Below, piece by piece: positions 1 to 11,271 of a stretch of DNA of 64,000 nucleotides (position 1 is the first letter of the stretch; every line of letters begins with the position of its first letter). A program made the translations under genes and the position numbers. This stretch comes from Salvelinus alpinus. Lineage: Eukaryota; Chordata; Actinopteri; Salmoniformes; Salmonidae. The notes under the pieces were generated by a model. It had not been told where the DNA came from and did no database searches. It worked only from the letters and a program-made list of their open reading frames with translations. The stretch lies in contig NC_092115.1 of assembly GCF_045679555.1 (NCBI RefSeq), forward strand, positions 34,356,728 to 34,420,727. Direction: 5' to 3'.

Positions 1-1160
1 AGCTGGTGCTTAAAGCTAGTGAGGGAGATATGAGTCTCCAGCTTCAGAGATTTTTGAAGTTCGTTCCAGTCATTGGCAGCAGAGAACTGGAAGGAAAGAC
101 GACCAAAGGAGGAATTGGCTTTGGGGGTGGCCAGTGAGATATACCTGCTGGAGTGCGTGCTACGAGTGGGTGCTGCTATGGTGACCAGTGAGCTGAGACT
201 TGTAGATAACCTGTAGCCAGTGGGTTTGGCGACGAGTATGAAGCGAGGGCCAACCAACGAGAGCGTACAGGTCGCAATGGTGAGTAGTGTATGGGGCTTT
301 GGTGACAAAACGGATGGCACTGTGATAGACTGCATCCAATTTGTTGAGTAGAGTGTTGGAGGCTATTTTATAGATGACATCACCGAAGTCGAGGATCGGT
401 AGGATGGTCAGTTTTACGAGGGTATGTTTGGCAGCATGAGTGAAGGACGCTTTGTTGCAATATAGGAAGCCGGTTCTAGATTTAATTTTGGATTGGAGAT
501 GCTTAATGTGAGTCTGGAAGGAGAGTTTACAGTCTAACCAGACACCTAGGTATTTGTAGTTGTCCACGTATTCTAAGTCAGAGCCGTCCAGAGTAGTGAT
601 GCTGGACGGGCGAGCAGGTGCAGGCAGTGATCGATTGAATAGCATGCATTTAGTTTTACTTGCGTTTAAGAGCAGTTGGAGGCCACGGAAGGAGAGTTGT
701 ATGGCATTGAAGCTCGTCTGGAGGGTTGTTAACACAGTGTCCAAAGAAGGGCCAGAGGTATACAGACTGGTGTCGTCTGCGTAGAGGTGGATCAGAGACT
801 CACCAGCAGCAAGAGCGACATCATTGATGTATACAGAGAAGAGAGTCGGCCCGAGAATTGAACCCTGTGGCACCCCCATAGAGACTGCCAGAGGTCCGGA
901 CAACAGGCCCTCCGATTTGACACACTGAACTCTATCAGAGAAGAAGTTGGTAAACCAGGCAAGGCAAACATTTCAGAAACCAAGGCTGTCGAGTCTGCCA
1001 ATAAGAATGTGGTGATTGACAGAGTCGAAAGCCTTGGCCAGGTCGATGAATACGGCTGCACAGTAATGTCTCTTATCGATGGCGGTTATGATGTCGTTTA
1101 GGAACTTGAGCGTAGCTGAGGTGCACCCATGACCAGCTCTGAAACCAGATTGCATAGCGG
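1..1160 (-). pseudogene. LINE reverse transcriptase relic
   Basis: Degenerate non-LTR retrotransposon reverse transcriptase read on the minus strand. From 1155 downward one frame gives a fingers/palm segment with FIDLAKAFDSVNHHIL (first catalytic Asp region). After a frame change near 900-970, a second frame (903-160) gives the GVPQGSILGP motif, the YADDT catalytic box and a thumb region ending in a WLQVIYKSQ-like stretch. The order and motifs are those of jockey/CR1/L2-type enzymes; I cannot fix the clade. Stops and at least one frameshift separate the parts, so it is dead. The 3' part of the element runs off the left edge of the window. Confidence 0.85.
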
Positions 1161-2263
1161 AGAAGTTACGAGTGAAAATGTGTGTGTGTTATATTAAACA
1201 TAGAGGAGGGGTAAAATGTAGGCAAGCAACTACTAGTCGAATAAGACATGGGAGAGATGTCGAATTTTGGCAAAAAATATTTATTTATAGACTAATACAC
1301 TTGAAACAAATAGCCAAACTCAAAACTGGGGACATTACTAGGGCTTCCCACGCGATCAAACCGACATAAAAAATCTAATGAAACGCAGCTTAACGTGATC
1401 AGAAATCTCAACTAGCAAGCAAGTTGCAGCGATGAAGAATATAGTGCGTGCGCGTTCACGCGAAGGTAGGGGGGAGATTTTCTGCACAACACCGGCAAGG
1501 AGTCGTATACCAGTTAATACTATAGCGAATTGGTTAGGTTACTAACGTTAGCTGTCTGACTTTATTAGCCAGCTAATTTTCACACAATAAACTCTGTTAT
1601 TTGATCAGCTAAGCAGGCTAATGTTGCTCAACATTTCTCTGGCTAGCTAAGGCTTCTCACTTACCTCTTCGTTATCGTTCAGGGAACGCGCTGCTGTAAC
1701 TGCCTTTGCACTATCTGCTGTCTTTCCATAGCGCACGCTGATCCAATAACTAGCAAATTGGTTGTCTCTTGTCTCTTCAGTCGTGTGCAGCATTCTGTTG
1801 TTATGTGAACAATTGGCTGAGCCTTGGATACAGCCAGTATTGCTCCGAAGGTGCAGCACTCGTTCGCTTACAGCCAGTAATGATCCAACCCCCTCCCACA
1901 CAAACTTTTGTCATCGGATCTACACCATTCACGTAGGTCACCTATTTTGGAATCAAAACGGCGAATTTTGCCGAAAGGTGACTAGTTTGCATCCCTGTCC
2001 ATGAGGCAACACAGCCAATAGAAAAAGCTCTGGACGGGCTGATCTTCACCTGACGGCAGATTTTTATAAACCTTCAAATGTTTAAAAAGTGTGTATTTTA
2101 TGGTGTTGTCACACTTGACGAGAACACCACAACCCACTTCTGCTTCTTTCAATCTAAATAACAATAGGAGAAAGAACATGTCAACCATCATATGGGGGTG
2201 CTTCAAATGAATATCATGCCTGGGTTTCTAGTAGCTAACTTGAATTGAAACATTATCTAACTG
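1161..2263. other. Intergenic, no recognised feature
   Basis: No coding pattern or terminal repeats seen. Contains several GCTAGCTA-type runs common in salmonid repeats (about 1540-1650). Confidence 0.4.
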
Positions 2264-2823
2264 CTGCACACCAGTGAAGGCTGGTGACTTGAAAAATTTA
2301 GAAGGATTGGAGACCCACGGTATAGGCGCGGAAGGCACGGAGACCACAAAGCGTGTTTCAAAAATCGACAAACACTAATTATTTTAACCTAAAGCATTTA
2401 ATAAAGCCATTTAGGGTAGAATATTATGGGGAATGGGAATGAGTGGGCTACTTACACAGTGTTGGAAAGGGATCACAGCGCAGTAATTGATTGAGGGTAT
2501 GAGGCATGAGTTGAGGTGTTCAGAGGCTTGACCAGTGCAGGACAGGATTTGACTGGGAAGACAAAAAACAATAACACCAGACACTACACAGTTAGACAAA
2601 AGGGCTAAGAATGAGTTAGTCCAAGCAAGGAGTAAAATCATTGGTGTGTAATAATGTGATTGTGTATGTGATTGACTCTACATACAGTAATGAGAGAATA
2701 TTGATAGCGGTACTCACAGTATTTGGAAGGGAAACATTCAATGTGCCAGTGGATGAGCGGACACATGAGACGTGGCTTCAGTTCATGTTGACAATGGTAG
2801 TGGAGTGGAGTAGACATCACCTC

Positions 2824-3081
2824 TTAATCAGGGAACATGAGGGGACAGCTGTAAAATACAAATAGCAGATACATTCCATTACAACGGCGCCATCGTAGGT
2901 TTGGACAACGAGTTTTTCTGAAGTTAAACTCAGACATCTCCAAATTCACAAAGTCAAACACAGACTGCGCATCTCGCCCACTTGACACATCAAAGTAGCC
3001 CAAGAAATGTTCCTGAATAAAGCCCTGATCATCCACATACCTGACGATAACTGACACCTGCAAGCAGACTGGTGTCACCAC
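2824..3081 (-). pseudogene. hAT/TTF-type (DUF4371) transposase fragment
   Basis: The reading frame contains [20 protein letters not shown] followed by a DVSSG...AQSVFDFVN stretch. This matches the start of the DUF4371 region of hAT-like transposases and their ZMYM1-like relatives, where an RYVD..G.I.E.FLG motif precedes the catalytic core. Only about 60 residues of the domain survive, and the core downstream is not found. It lies inside an element with hAT ends, which supports the identification. Not functional. Confidence 0.65.
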
Positions 3082-3977
3082 AGGTCCCAGAGCAGTGGGG
3101 CAATTTTTACCCCCTGGGGCCTGGAGTTTTTCCTTATACGTTAACCTAACTAGGAAAATTCTGGAACCTATAAAAGGTATGACAGTGATTAATCAGTTGT
3201 AAAAAGCTTTTATATGGGCTATGATAGGACCATTTTTTCCTATAAAACTGTATAGGCATTTTAGCCAGCCTATTTTAGCCAGCTTTATTTTTAATATAAT
3301 CTAGATTTGATCACATTCACATTTTCTCCTGACAAACAAATGGACTATAAATACAGGACGTTATCAATTAGTTGGCCCTGTACAGATGGACAGGGCGCAT
3401 AGGCTGTTATGCAGCTGCTCTTATTAGTAGCCTACAGTTGATAAGACGGGAAAAAAAGTATTGTTTTCATCCCATACAGCATGTCAGATTTCTAATGTTT
3501 AGGTGTAGCCTAGGCTGCAGCAACATTTATGTCATTAGTTTTTGCTTGTGTCTGTCTGGAGTGATTATTTTCATCTTTGCTAAATAAATACAAGAGGAAA
3601 GTGCAAAGCCTACTTGAGCTCACGCAAATAAATGCGTCAACCTATCTCTGTAATCAAACTTTTAACGGATGATGCGATGGAAGATATCAAATCATTCAGA
3701 ATTGTTTTCGACATCCCAGAAAAGATGTTCAGTATGTAAAGCATTGTGAAGTGCAGTTACAGGCGGCTTGATGAAAGGCTCCCTGTTAATTAACCAGCTA
3801 TACATTTGATACAAGTTGGTATTGAACGCCCTCACCTTTTCATCCTTCTTCATGAAATCAATCTTAGGCAGAGATCGAACCTCGTTATAATACATAGAAC
3901 CCCCATAATGCTCTGTGGCACAATCCCGATGCCACATACTAGGTTCATTCTCTGATCCTTCTATGATTGGATGGACA

Positions 3978-5496
3978 TGTCATGACGTGGCCCTCTTTGG
4001 GTGTAGAAAGTACCCTCCCTCTCTTTCTTACCACCTCTCTCTCCCTCCTACACCCAGGCTCTGTTATCTCCTGTCGTAAATTCCATGAGGAGACTCTCGT
4101 CCCCCCCGGCCATGCGGTATAGAGAGAGGGTTCACAGTAGAACAAAGGAACTTATTCTACCTCACAGAACTTGAGAACTGACCAATATGTTTTGGAGAAA
4201 GTGTAAACGGTCGGTGGAGAATCCAGCTACGACCGGTCCATTTTGTTTAATGTTGGTGACCTCATGAGAGACAATACAGCCACATTACCATAACTCTGTT
4301 TATACAAGTCTCCGTTATGAGATTTGCATCTAATTATTGTATAAAATTAATGAGTAAAGATTAAACTATTTGTGAAATTATGTAATGTGATTTTAAACTG
4401 TTTAATGAAAGAGAATCCAATTCCCTTTAAAGTTTAACTAAGTCATTGGCCCACTCCATGAGCACAGCCATTGATCTGGCATCATTGGACAGCCTTTTCT
4501 GCTGTTCCGAATATAACCCCCACCTGGAGAAGCCCACTTCAGACCATGCGTACATCGATTACCGAGAGGGCTAAGGTTTGAGTAGAGACCATGCATTCTG
4601 AGGCAGCTAAGGTTGTAACGGTTAACCAAACCACGTGGAGCATTGGCTACACTGGTGGAAATTATTCAACTCTGAGACTATCGATACCGACAGAATAAGA
4701 GCAAATCTTCGATACTAATTACTAGTCTGCAGCTATAATTTATGTCGACCTGGAATGCGAAGACCGACAACCGCCGAAACATCTATCTACAAGAATATTT
4801 CTGAATGGGACTCTGAAGTATCCATTCTAACCACGAAAGACTCCAGGGACGCAAAGAGAAGTTCAGATGAACTTTTCAACAGAAAGACTGACGATTCCAA
4901 CAGAGATCACGACGACACACTGAGCGTAAATATATATATATTGATTGCAATTATTCCCGAATGAGTGAGCGTTCATGTGCAAAGGATTAGCATTTCAATT
5001 AATATAATTATCAACTGTGTAGTGTCTTTTGTCTTTCGCGCCCTTCTCAGTCTCTTTGTCTACCAAGCCGCCATATCGGTTTAGCCCACTAGGGAACATC
5101 CCCTATCATTTCCTTGTAACCATATCTACTTTGTTTGCTTGTTTATGCATTTCTGCGATTATTTAGTTAGTTAGTAAATAAATGATTGATACAATTGATG
5201 TATGGATGATTCATAGTGAAGGCTGGGTTCGTGCAGATAACCAACAATTTACAACGTTTGGAATGAGACTAACGTGAGGTAAAGAATAATTAATTAATTA
5301 AAAGACTAATTGATCCAATATTAAAATATCTGAAGAGTTATATTAGGAAAATTATAACTTTGTGATCTGAAGATTTTCCTTGGTACCCCGACTTCCTAGT
5401 CAATTAAATGTACATGATTAGTTTAATCACGTAATAATAATTACAGAGAATTGATTTGATAAAATATCAGTCTTCACTGATGCCAAAGACATGACA
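3978..5496 (+). mobile_element. Solo LTR (~1.5 kb)
   Basis: A 1519-bp block begins TGTCATGACGTGG and ends AAGACATGACA, giving TG...CA ends with a 7-bp inverted repeat (TGTCATG/CATGACA). It is flanked by GACA on both sides (3974-3977, 5497-5500), consistent with a 4-bp target duplication. No coding region is seen. A run of AATAAA-type signals near 5176 suggests plus orientation. The size would suit an endogenous-retrovirus-like or large gypsy LTR; the class is not determined. It interrupts the hAT element, so it is younger than it. Confidence 0.7.
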
Positions 5497-6046
5497 GACA
5501 ACATGTCAATTCATTCTGCAAAAGCTTTGATTGGTTGGAGGACGTCCTTCGGAAGTCGTCATAATTACCATGTAAGTCTATGGAAGGGGGTGAGGCCTAC
5601 CAGCCTCCTAGGTTTTGTATTGAAGCCAATGTAGCCAGAGGAGAACGGAAGCTAGCTGACCTCCGGCTACACCATGTCCTCCGGCTACACCATGGTGCTG
5701 GCCTCGGCAGTGCTGTTGAAGTTAATGTAGACCTTCATTGCAAAACAGTATATTTTAACCAATTATTTGGTGATATATGAACATACAGTATTTAGTATAG
5801 TTTAATCTAAAAAGGATAACTTTTTAAATGTTTCACTATTTTATTTTTATGAAATTTCACTGAAGAGGATGGTCCTCCCCTTCCTCCTCTGAGGAGCCTC
5901 CACTGCTGCACACTAACTTTAGTGTGTAATTCAATGGCTAGATAAGCAAGCTACGCCCATAAATGAGGTTCTGGTGTAAACATGTCAGTAACAGCATACA
6001 ATAAAAAGGCATTAGTTGAGTGCATTTCCATGTAACCTTACCTGTA

Positions 6047-6340
6047 TACTACCGTTCAAAAGTTTCTGGTTACTTAGAAATGTCCTTGTTTTTGAAAGAA
6101 AAGGAAAAAAAATTATCCATTTAAATTAACATCAAATTGATCAGAAATACAGTGTAGACATTGTTAATGTTGTAAATGACTATTGTAGCTGGAAACGGCA
6201 GATTTGTTATGGAATATCTACATGGGCGTACAGAGGCACATTATCAGCAACCATCACTCCTGTGTTCCAATGGCACGTTGTGTTAAGTAATTGGTCAAGT
6301 AAGCGAAAAGTGTGATTGCAGTTGTTGGACTTGATGTTAT
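6047..6340. mobile_element. Tc1/mariner-like terminal fragment
   Basis: Starts TACTACCGTTCAAAAGTTT, a terminus I recognise from a common fish Tc1-like family, and continues through its characteristic AGAAATGTCCTTGTTTTTGA stretch. The other end and any transposase are missing. The right boundary is approximate. Confidence 0.6.
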
Positions 6341-6360
6341 TCTGTACTTTATACATATAG

Positions 6361-6408
6361 CGTGTGTGTGTGTGTGTGTATGTCCGTGTGTATGTGTGTG
6401 TGTGTGTG
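6361..6408. repeat. (GT)n microsatellite
   Basis: Interrupted GT dinucleotide run of about 48 bp. Confidence 0.9.
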
Positions 6409-6409
6409 G

Positions 6410-7440
6410 TTATTTCTATGCAATGACATATAATTAGAGACACACCAAGCATTTTCATCTAGGTTTATTTAAAAAATAAAATAAAACACAGGAACAATCT
6501 TAACCATTTGAGGCACTTTGGAGTATCATAATGCTAAAGGCAGAATTATGTATCTACAACAAACAACTTGATTAATTTACACTAGCTATGTTTCCATCAA
6601 CTTGGCCAGAGATTTTTTTGGTCGACATTTAGAAAGTTTGCATCAAAAATAAATGCAACAATTGGCTGAAAACCAGCAGGCTCCAGACCTCGTAGGGTAA
6701 GAGTTGAGTACCCCTGACCTAGAGTGTCAGACACAAATTAAATGGTTGAAGTGTTTCTATTATCCATTTAGGCAAATTGCGCATTAATAAATTGCCTGTA
6801 TGCCCTTCCATCTATCTGTTTCATGTCTCAGGTAGCCCGCAAAACCCAGCATGGATAGTATGTAAGAATTTACTAATATTTGCCATTTCTAATCATCCTA
6901 ATTTGCCAACGTATCGCCACGGTCCGTGCAATGGTAGAACGTGCACTCTTGAAGAAAAAAAAATATTGGATGGTGATACTTGGGTAACACTTTACTTAAC
7001 AGCCAGTGTCATAACACATTATGACACGGTCATAACCATGTCATAATATGTCATAACAGCTTCTAACCTGTCATAATATGGTCATAACACTGTCATGACC
7101 AATATATTTACACCTGTTGTGACATATATTGCATAATTTTATGGCTGGTTAACACCCCTACTCTTATGATAAGAGAGTCATGACACCCATTTAAAAATCC
7201 ACCCTTGTCGAACAGATAAAAATGTTGTCGATCTTTCGAACATTTCTCCTATGGCTGCCGTTTCCATTAAATGTGTCGCAATGTTTTTGTTGTTGTTGCA
7301 ACATTGCTTTTGCCTAATAAATCTGGGTAAATGGAAACCTTCCTTCGGAAAGTTTTAAAGGCCCAGTGCAGTCAAAATTCCGTATATCCTGTGTTTATAT
7401 CATATTGTACAACACAGCTGATGAAACTTAAGACTATAAA
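6410..7440. other. Non-coding with short dispersed repeats
   Basis: No genes seen. About 6985-7110 holds a cluster of TGTCATAA/TTATGACA motifs (GTCATAATATG and variants), a palindromic dispersed repeat common in teleosts. It is bracketed by related GTTTCCAT.../...ATGGAAAC blocks near 6590 and 7330. Confidence 0.4.
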
Positions 7441-7454
7441 AGTGGGACTTAACT

Positions 7455-7690
7455 TGAGTCATCGCGCTCTAGCGACTCCTTTAGGCGGGCCGAGCGCTTG
7501 CAGACTCACTGCTGTTGTCAGTTTAAAAGTGTTTCCTCCGACACATTGATGCAGCTGGCTTCCGGGTTAAGCGAGCAAGTGTTGAGGCGTGGCTTGGCAG
7601 GTCATGTTTCGGAGGACGCGTCAGTTGACCTTTGCCTCTCCCAAGCCCGTTGGGGAGTTGCAGCGATGAGACAAGATCGAAACCAAACAA
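7455..7690. repeat. Teleost dispersed repeat (GTTTCCTCCGACACATT family)
   Basis: Recognisable dispersed sequence with the landmarks TCATCGCGCTCTAGCGACTC, GGCTTCCGGGTTAAGCGAGC and GGGGAGTTGCAGCGATGAGA. I know it as a frequent salmonid/teleost interspersed repeat, but cannot assign a class from the sequence alone. Confidence 0.55.
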
Positions 7691-7713
7691 GGGGGGTCTA
7701 TTGTGATAGGTGA

Positions 7714-8046
7714 GATGGGCTGAGAGTGGCTGAGGGGTTGGATTAAAGAATTTATGTTTGGTAATGTATTATTGTTATGTGATTGCTTTATATAAAAGTA
7801 CGATGTATGTAAAATGTGTATGCAAAATGTGTATGTAAAATGTATGTATATGTAGCAGAAAAGTTGTAAAAAAAAGAAAAAGATATGTGTCCTCCAAAGA
7901 TGGGTTAATAATAAAATATATATACATTTTTAATATCATGAAATTGGGGAGAAAAGGGGAGTAAAAAATTAATTAAATGCTTTTCTTTTTCAAGACAGAT
8001 AACTAAATATAAGAAAATATGGAGTCAACTTAAACTTATGAGGATA
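7714..8046. other. AT-rich intergenic
   Basis: No genes. Short tandem TGTATGTAAAATG units at about 7803-7855 are the only structure. Confidence 0.4.
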
Positions 8047-8579
8047 TACACTGAGTGTACTAAATATTAAGGACACCTGCTCTTTCCATGACATAGACTG
8101 ACCAGGTGAAACCAGGGGAAAGATATGATCCCTTATTGATGTCACTTGTTAAATCCACATCAATCAGTGTACGGTGCCTTGCAAAAGTATTCATCCCCCT
8201 TGGCGTTTTCCTATTTTGTTGCATTACAACCTGTCATTTAACTGGATTTTTATTTGGATTTCATGTAATGGACATACACAAATAGTCCAAATTGGTGAAG
8301 TGAAGTGAAAAAAATTGCTTGTTTCAAAAAAATAAAACATTTAAATGGAAAAGTGGTACGTGCATATGTATTCACCCCCTTTGCTATGAAGCCCCTAAAT
8401 AAGATCTGGTGCAACCAATTACCTTCAGAAGTCACATAATTACTTAGATTGCACACAGGTGGACTTTATTTAAGTGTCACATGATCTGTCACATGATCTC
8501 AGTATATGTACACCTGTTCTGAAAGGCCACATAGTCTGCAACACCAATAAGAAAGGGGAACCAACAAGCAAGCAGCACC

Positions 8580-9578
8580 ATGAAGACCAAGGAGCTCTCC
8601 AAACAGGTCAGGGACAAGTTGTGGAGAAGTACAGATCTCGGTTGAGTTATAAAAAATATCAGAAACTTTGAACATCCCACGGAGCACCATTAAATCCATT
8701 ATTAAAAAATGGAAAGAATATGGCATCACAACAAACCTGCCAAGAGAGGGCCGCCCACCAAAACTCACAGACCAGGCAAGGACGGCATTAATCAGAGAGG
8801 CAACAAAGAGACCAAATATTACCCTGAAGGAGCTGCAAAGCTCCACAGCAGAGATTGGAGTATTTGTTCATAGGACCACTTTAAGCCGTTCACTACACAG
8901 AGCTGTGCTTTACAGAAGAGTGTCCAGAAAAAAGTAATTGCTTGAAGAGAAAAATAAGCAAAGGTGTTTGGTATTTGCCAAAATGCATGTGGGAGACTCC
9001 CCAAACATATGGAAGAAGGTACTCTGGTCAGATGAGACTAAAAGTGAGCTTTTTGGCCATCAAGAAAAACGCAATGTCTGGAAAAAACCCAACACCTCTC
9101 ATCACCCCGAGAACACCATCCCTGTGGGGATGTTTTTCATCGGCAGGGACTGGGAAACTGGTCAGAATTGAAGAATTAATACAGGGAAATTCTTGAGGGA
9201 AACCTGTTTCAGTCTTCCGGAGATTTGAGACTGGGACGGAGGTTCACCTTCGAGCAGGACAATGACCCTAGGCATTCTGCTAAAACAACACTTGAGTGGT
9301 TTAAGGGAAACATTTAAATGTCTTGGAATGGCCTAGTCAAAGCCCAGACCTCAATCCAATTGAGAATCTGTGGTATGACTTAAAGATTGCTGTATACCAG
9401 CGGAACCCATCCAACTTGAAGGAGCTGGAGCAGTTTTGACTTGAAGAATGGGCAAAAATCCCAGTGGCTAGATGTGCCAAGCTTATAGAGGCATACCCCA
9501 AGAGACTTGCATCTGCAATTGCTGCAAAAGGTGGCTCTAACAAAATATTGACTTTGGGGGGAGGGGGGGGGGGGTGAA
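8580..9578 (+). pseudogene. Tc1 transposase pseudogene
   Basis: The start is the ATG of an MKTKELSKQVRDK N-terminus. After a frameshift near 8620 the paired helix-turn-helix region follows (NIPRSTIKSIIKKWKEYG, then the GRPPKL AT-hook-like motif). The DDE parts are all visible in pieces: WSDETK (first Asp) near 9030, the QDNDP-type second Asp near 9257, and [11 protein letters not shown] (Glu) near 9345-9375. A stop at about 8935 and further frame changes inactivate it. The homologous copy at 31216-32111 shows what the undisturbed N-terminus looks like. Confidence 0.9.
9554..9575 (+). repeat. Poly-G tract
   Basis: About 20 bases of nearly pure G at the end of the transposase relic; potential G-quadruplex and a likely sequencing or replication trouble spot. 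Confidence 0.8.
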
Positions 9579-10141
9579 TAGTTATGCACGCTCAAGTTTT
9601 CTGTTTTGTCTTATTTCTTGATTGTTTCACAATAAAACATATTTTGCATCTTCAAAGTGGTCTTCATGTTGTGTAAATCAGATGATACAAACCCCCATAA
9701 AATCAATTTTAATTCCAGATTGTAAGGCACAAAATAGGAAAATGCCAAGGGGGTGAATACTGTTGCAAGCCACTGTAGATGAAGGGAAAGAAGGATTTTT
9801 AAGCCTTGAGACAATTGAGACATTGATTGTGTATGTGTCTCAGACAAAAGATTTAAGTGCCTTCGAACGGGGTGCTGTAGTAGGTGCCAGGCGCACCAGT
9901 TTGTGGCAAGAACTGCAACGCTGCTGGATTTTTCATGCTCAACAGTTTCCTGTGTGTATAAAGAATGGTCCACCACCCAAAGACCTATTTGACATAACTG
10001 TGGGAAGCATAGGTGTCAACATGGGCCAGCATCCCTGTGGAACACTTTCGACACATTTACATTTATAGATTTTAGTCATTTAGCAAATGGGTGCAACTCA
10101 ATATTAGGAAAGTGTCCTTAATGTCTTGTTCACTCAGTGTA

Positions 10142-11271
10142 CATCTTCTACTATGTGCAATGTACTGTATATGTACATTGTGTTAAAATGTAGCAAAGTA
10201 AATTAATTCATTATTTGCCCCACAAAAACAGCAGAAACTATCAGAAATTGGTCGTTCAAATTTTCAAAACAACAACCTACTTACCTTTTTCTTTCACTTC
10301 TTCTTTAACTAATTTATTCCGACACTGCAGAATGCTAAATAAAAATGTAATCTTACAACAAAGCTTTGAAAAGTAGAGTGAAATAAAATCTTACTCTACG
10401 GAGAACAGTGTTGCTCAAACTTCTGCTGATGGAACACCATTTGTCCTATAACATTTCACATCTTATCTTTCAACCTAACCCATACATATCCAGCATTTCT
10501 TCCTCAAATAAATTATTAATGCATATTTTTTTAAATGTCTTAATACAACTCAAAATTAGTTAAAAGGTTCCAAGTGCAAATCTGAACAGTTAGGAATTTC
10601 TAGATTACTTTTCACATTTGGTTCACTGTCCTTTTCTTAAACATCATCAGGATTCAATCGTAGTGCCATTAAAATGTGCTTACCACGGTATTGCTTTTAA
10701 CTAGTCACAATTTAAAATAGACACACTTGCATATTGTTATAGTTTTAAAGACATTATAAATATATTCTGTCAAATTAATCCAGTTCAAAAGCAAGGTTAA
10801 ATTAATAATCCCAGTAAAAATAATTCAAAATATATTGCCATCATGGTTCATTTTAAATCTCCCTATATTCGTAAGTAGCTAAAATAAGAAATGTTTGACT
10901 AAGCAACATATGCATATATTAACTATGTTCAAGCTATGTTATTTAAAGCACAAAAAGACACCCTAATAATAGGATACACTATTACTGTATTTAGTGATAT
11001 CTTCATGTCTGTTTTTCCTTTTTATGTTTACCATTGTTTTGATATCGCATGTAAATAGTGCATATTTTGTGTGCTCCTGATCCGACACATCACACTGCTG
11101 GTTTCTCCTTGTGACAAAGCTAAATCTATTCAGGCAGTGCAATCGATTCACGCTCCAAAGCTTTTAACTATCTTGTCTCATTTCACATCTTCCATTATCC
11201 ACAGAATATGGTCCTGGAGATTGAAAATTACTTTTCACTACGATTACTGTACCATGTGAAGTTAATAATTC
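10142..11271 (-). other. 3' flank / probable 3' UTR side of gjc1
   Basis: AT-rich, no coding potential, downstream of the connexin stop codon. Some of this is expected to be 3' UTR. An AATAAA on the minus strand at 10318-10313 is one candidate poly(A) signal, which would give a 3' UTR of about 950 bases; this is inference only. Confidence 0.4.

Larger units (their letters stand above)
2272..5905 (-). mobile_element. hAT-type DNA transposon with 8-bp target duplication
   Basis: The left end begins CAGTGAAGGCTGGTG and the right end, read in reverse complement, begins CAGTGGAGGCTCCTC. These are imperfect terminal inverted repeats. Both ends are flanked by the same 8 bases, CTGCACAC (2264-2271 and 5906-5913), the duplication length diagnostic of hAT elements. 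Inside is a relic of a DUF4371/hAT-like transposase on the minus strand (2824-3081) and a later solo LTR insertion (3978-5496). Without the LTR the element is about 2.1 kb, too short for a full transposase, so it is non-autonomous or decayed. Confidence 0.85.
8172..9775 (+). mobile_element. Tc1-like transposon, whole, with both ends
   Basis: 1604 bp between TA dinucleotides (8170-8171, 9776-9777). The left end starts CGGTGCCTTGCAAAAGTATT and the right end in reverse complement starts CAGTGGCTTGCAACAGTATT. The two inverted repeats stay alignable for about 60 bp. It encodes a broken transposase on the plus strand. It sits inside another DNA element, so it is the younger insertion. Confidence 0.9.
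8049..10139. mobile_element. Tc1/mariner-type non-autonomous element, split by a Tc1
   Basis: The left end CACTGAGTGTACTAAATATT and the right end (reverse complement CACTGAGTGAACAAGACATT) form terminal inverted repeats flanked by TA (8047-8048 and 10140-10141). Removing the inserted Tc1 (8172-9775) and one TA leaves about 485 bp with no coding capacity, a MITE-like derivative. The internal text (TTTCCTGTGTGTATAAAGAA, CCAGCATCCCTGTGGAA) resembles transposase-derived sequence of this family. Confidence 0.8.

Noticed and set aside
3692-3937. 81-codon minus-strand open frame inside the hAT element
   Set aside because: No match that I recognise to hAT transposases; it could be decayed transposase sequence but cannot be supported.
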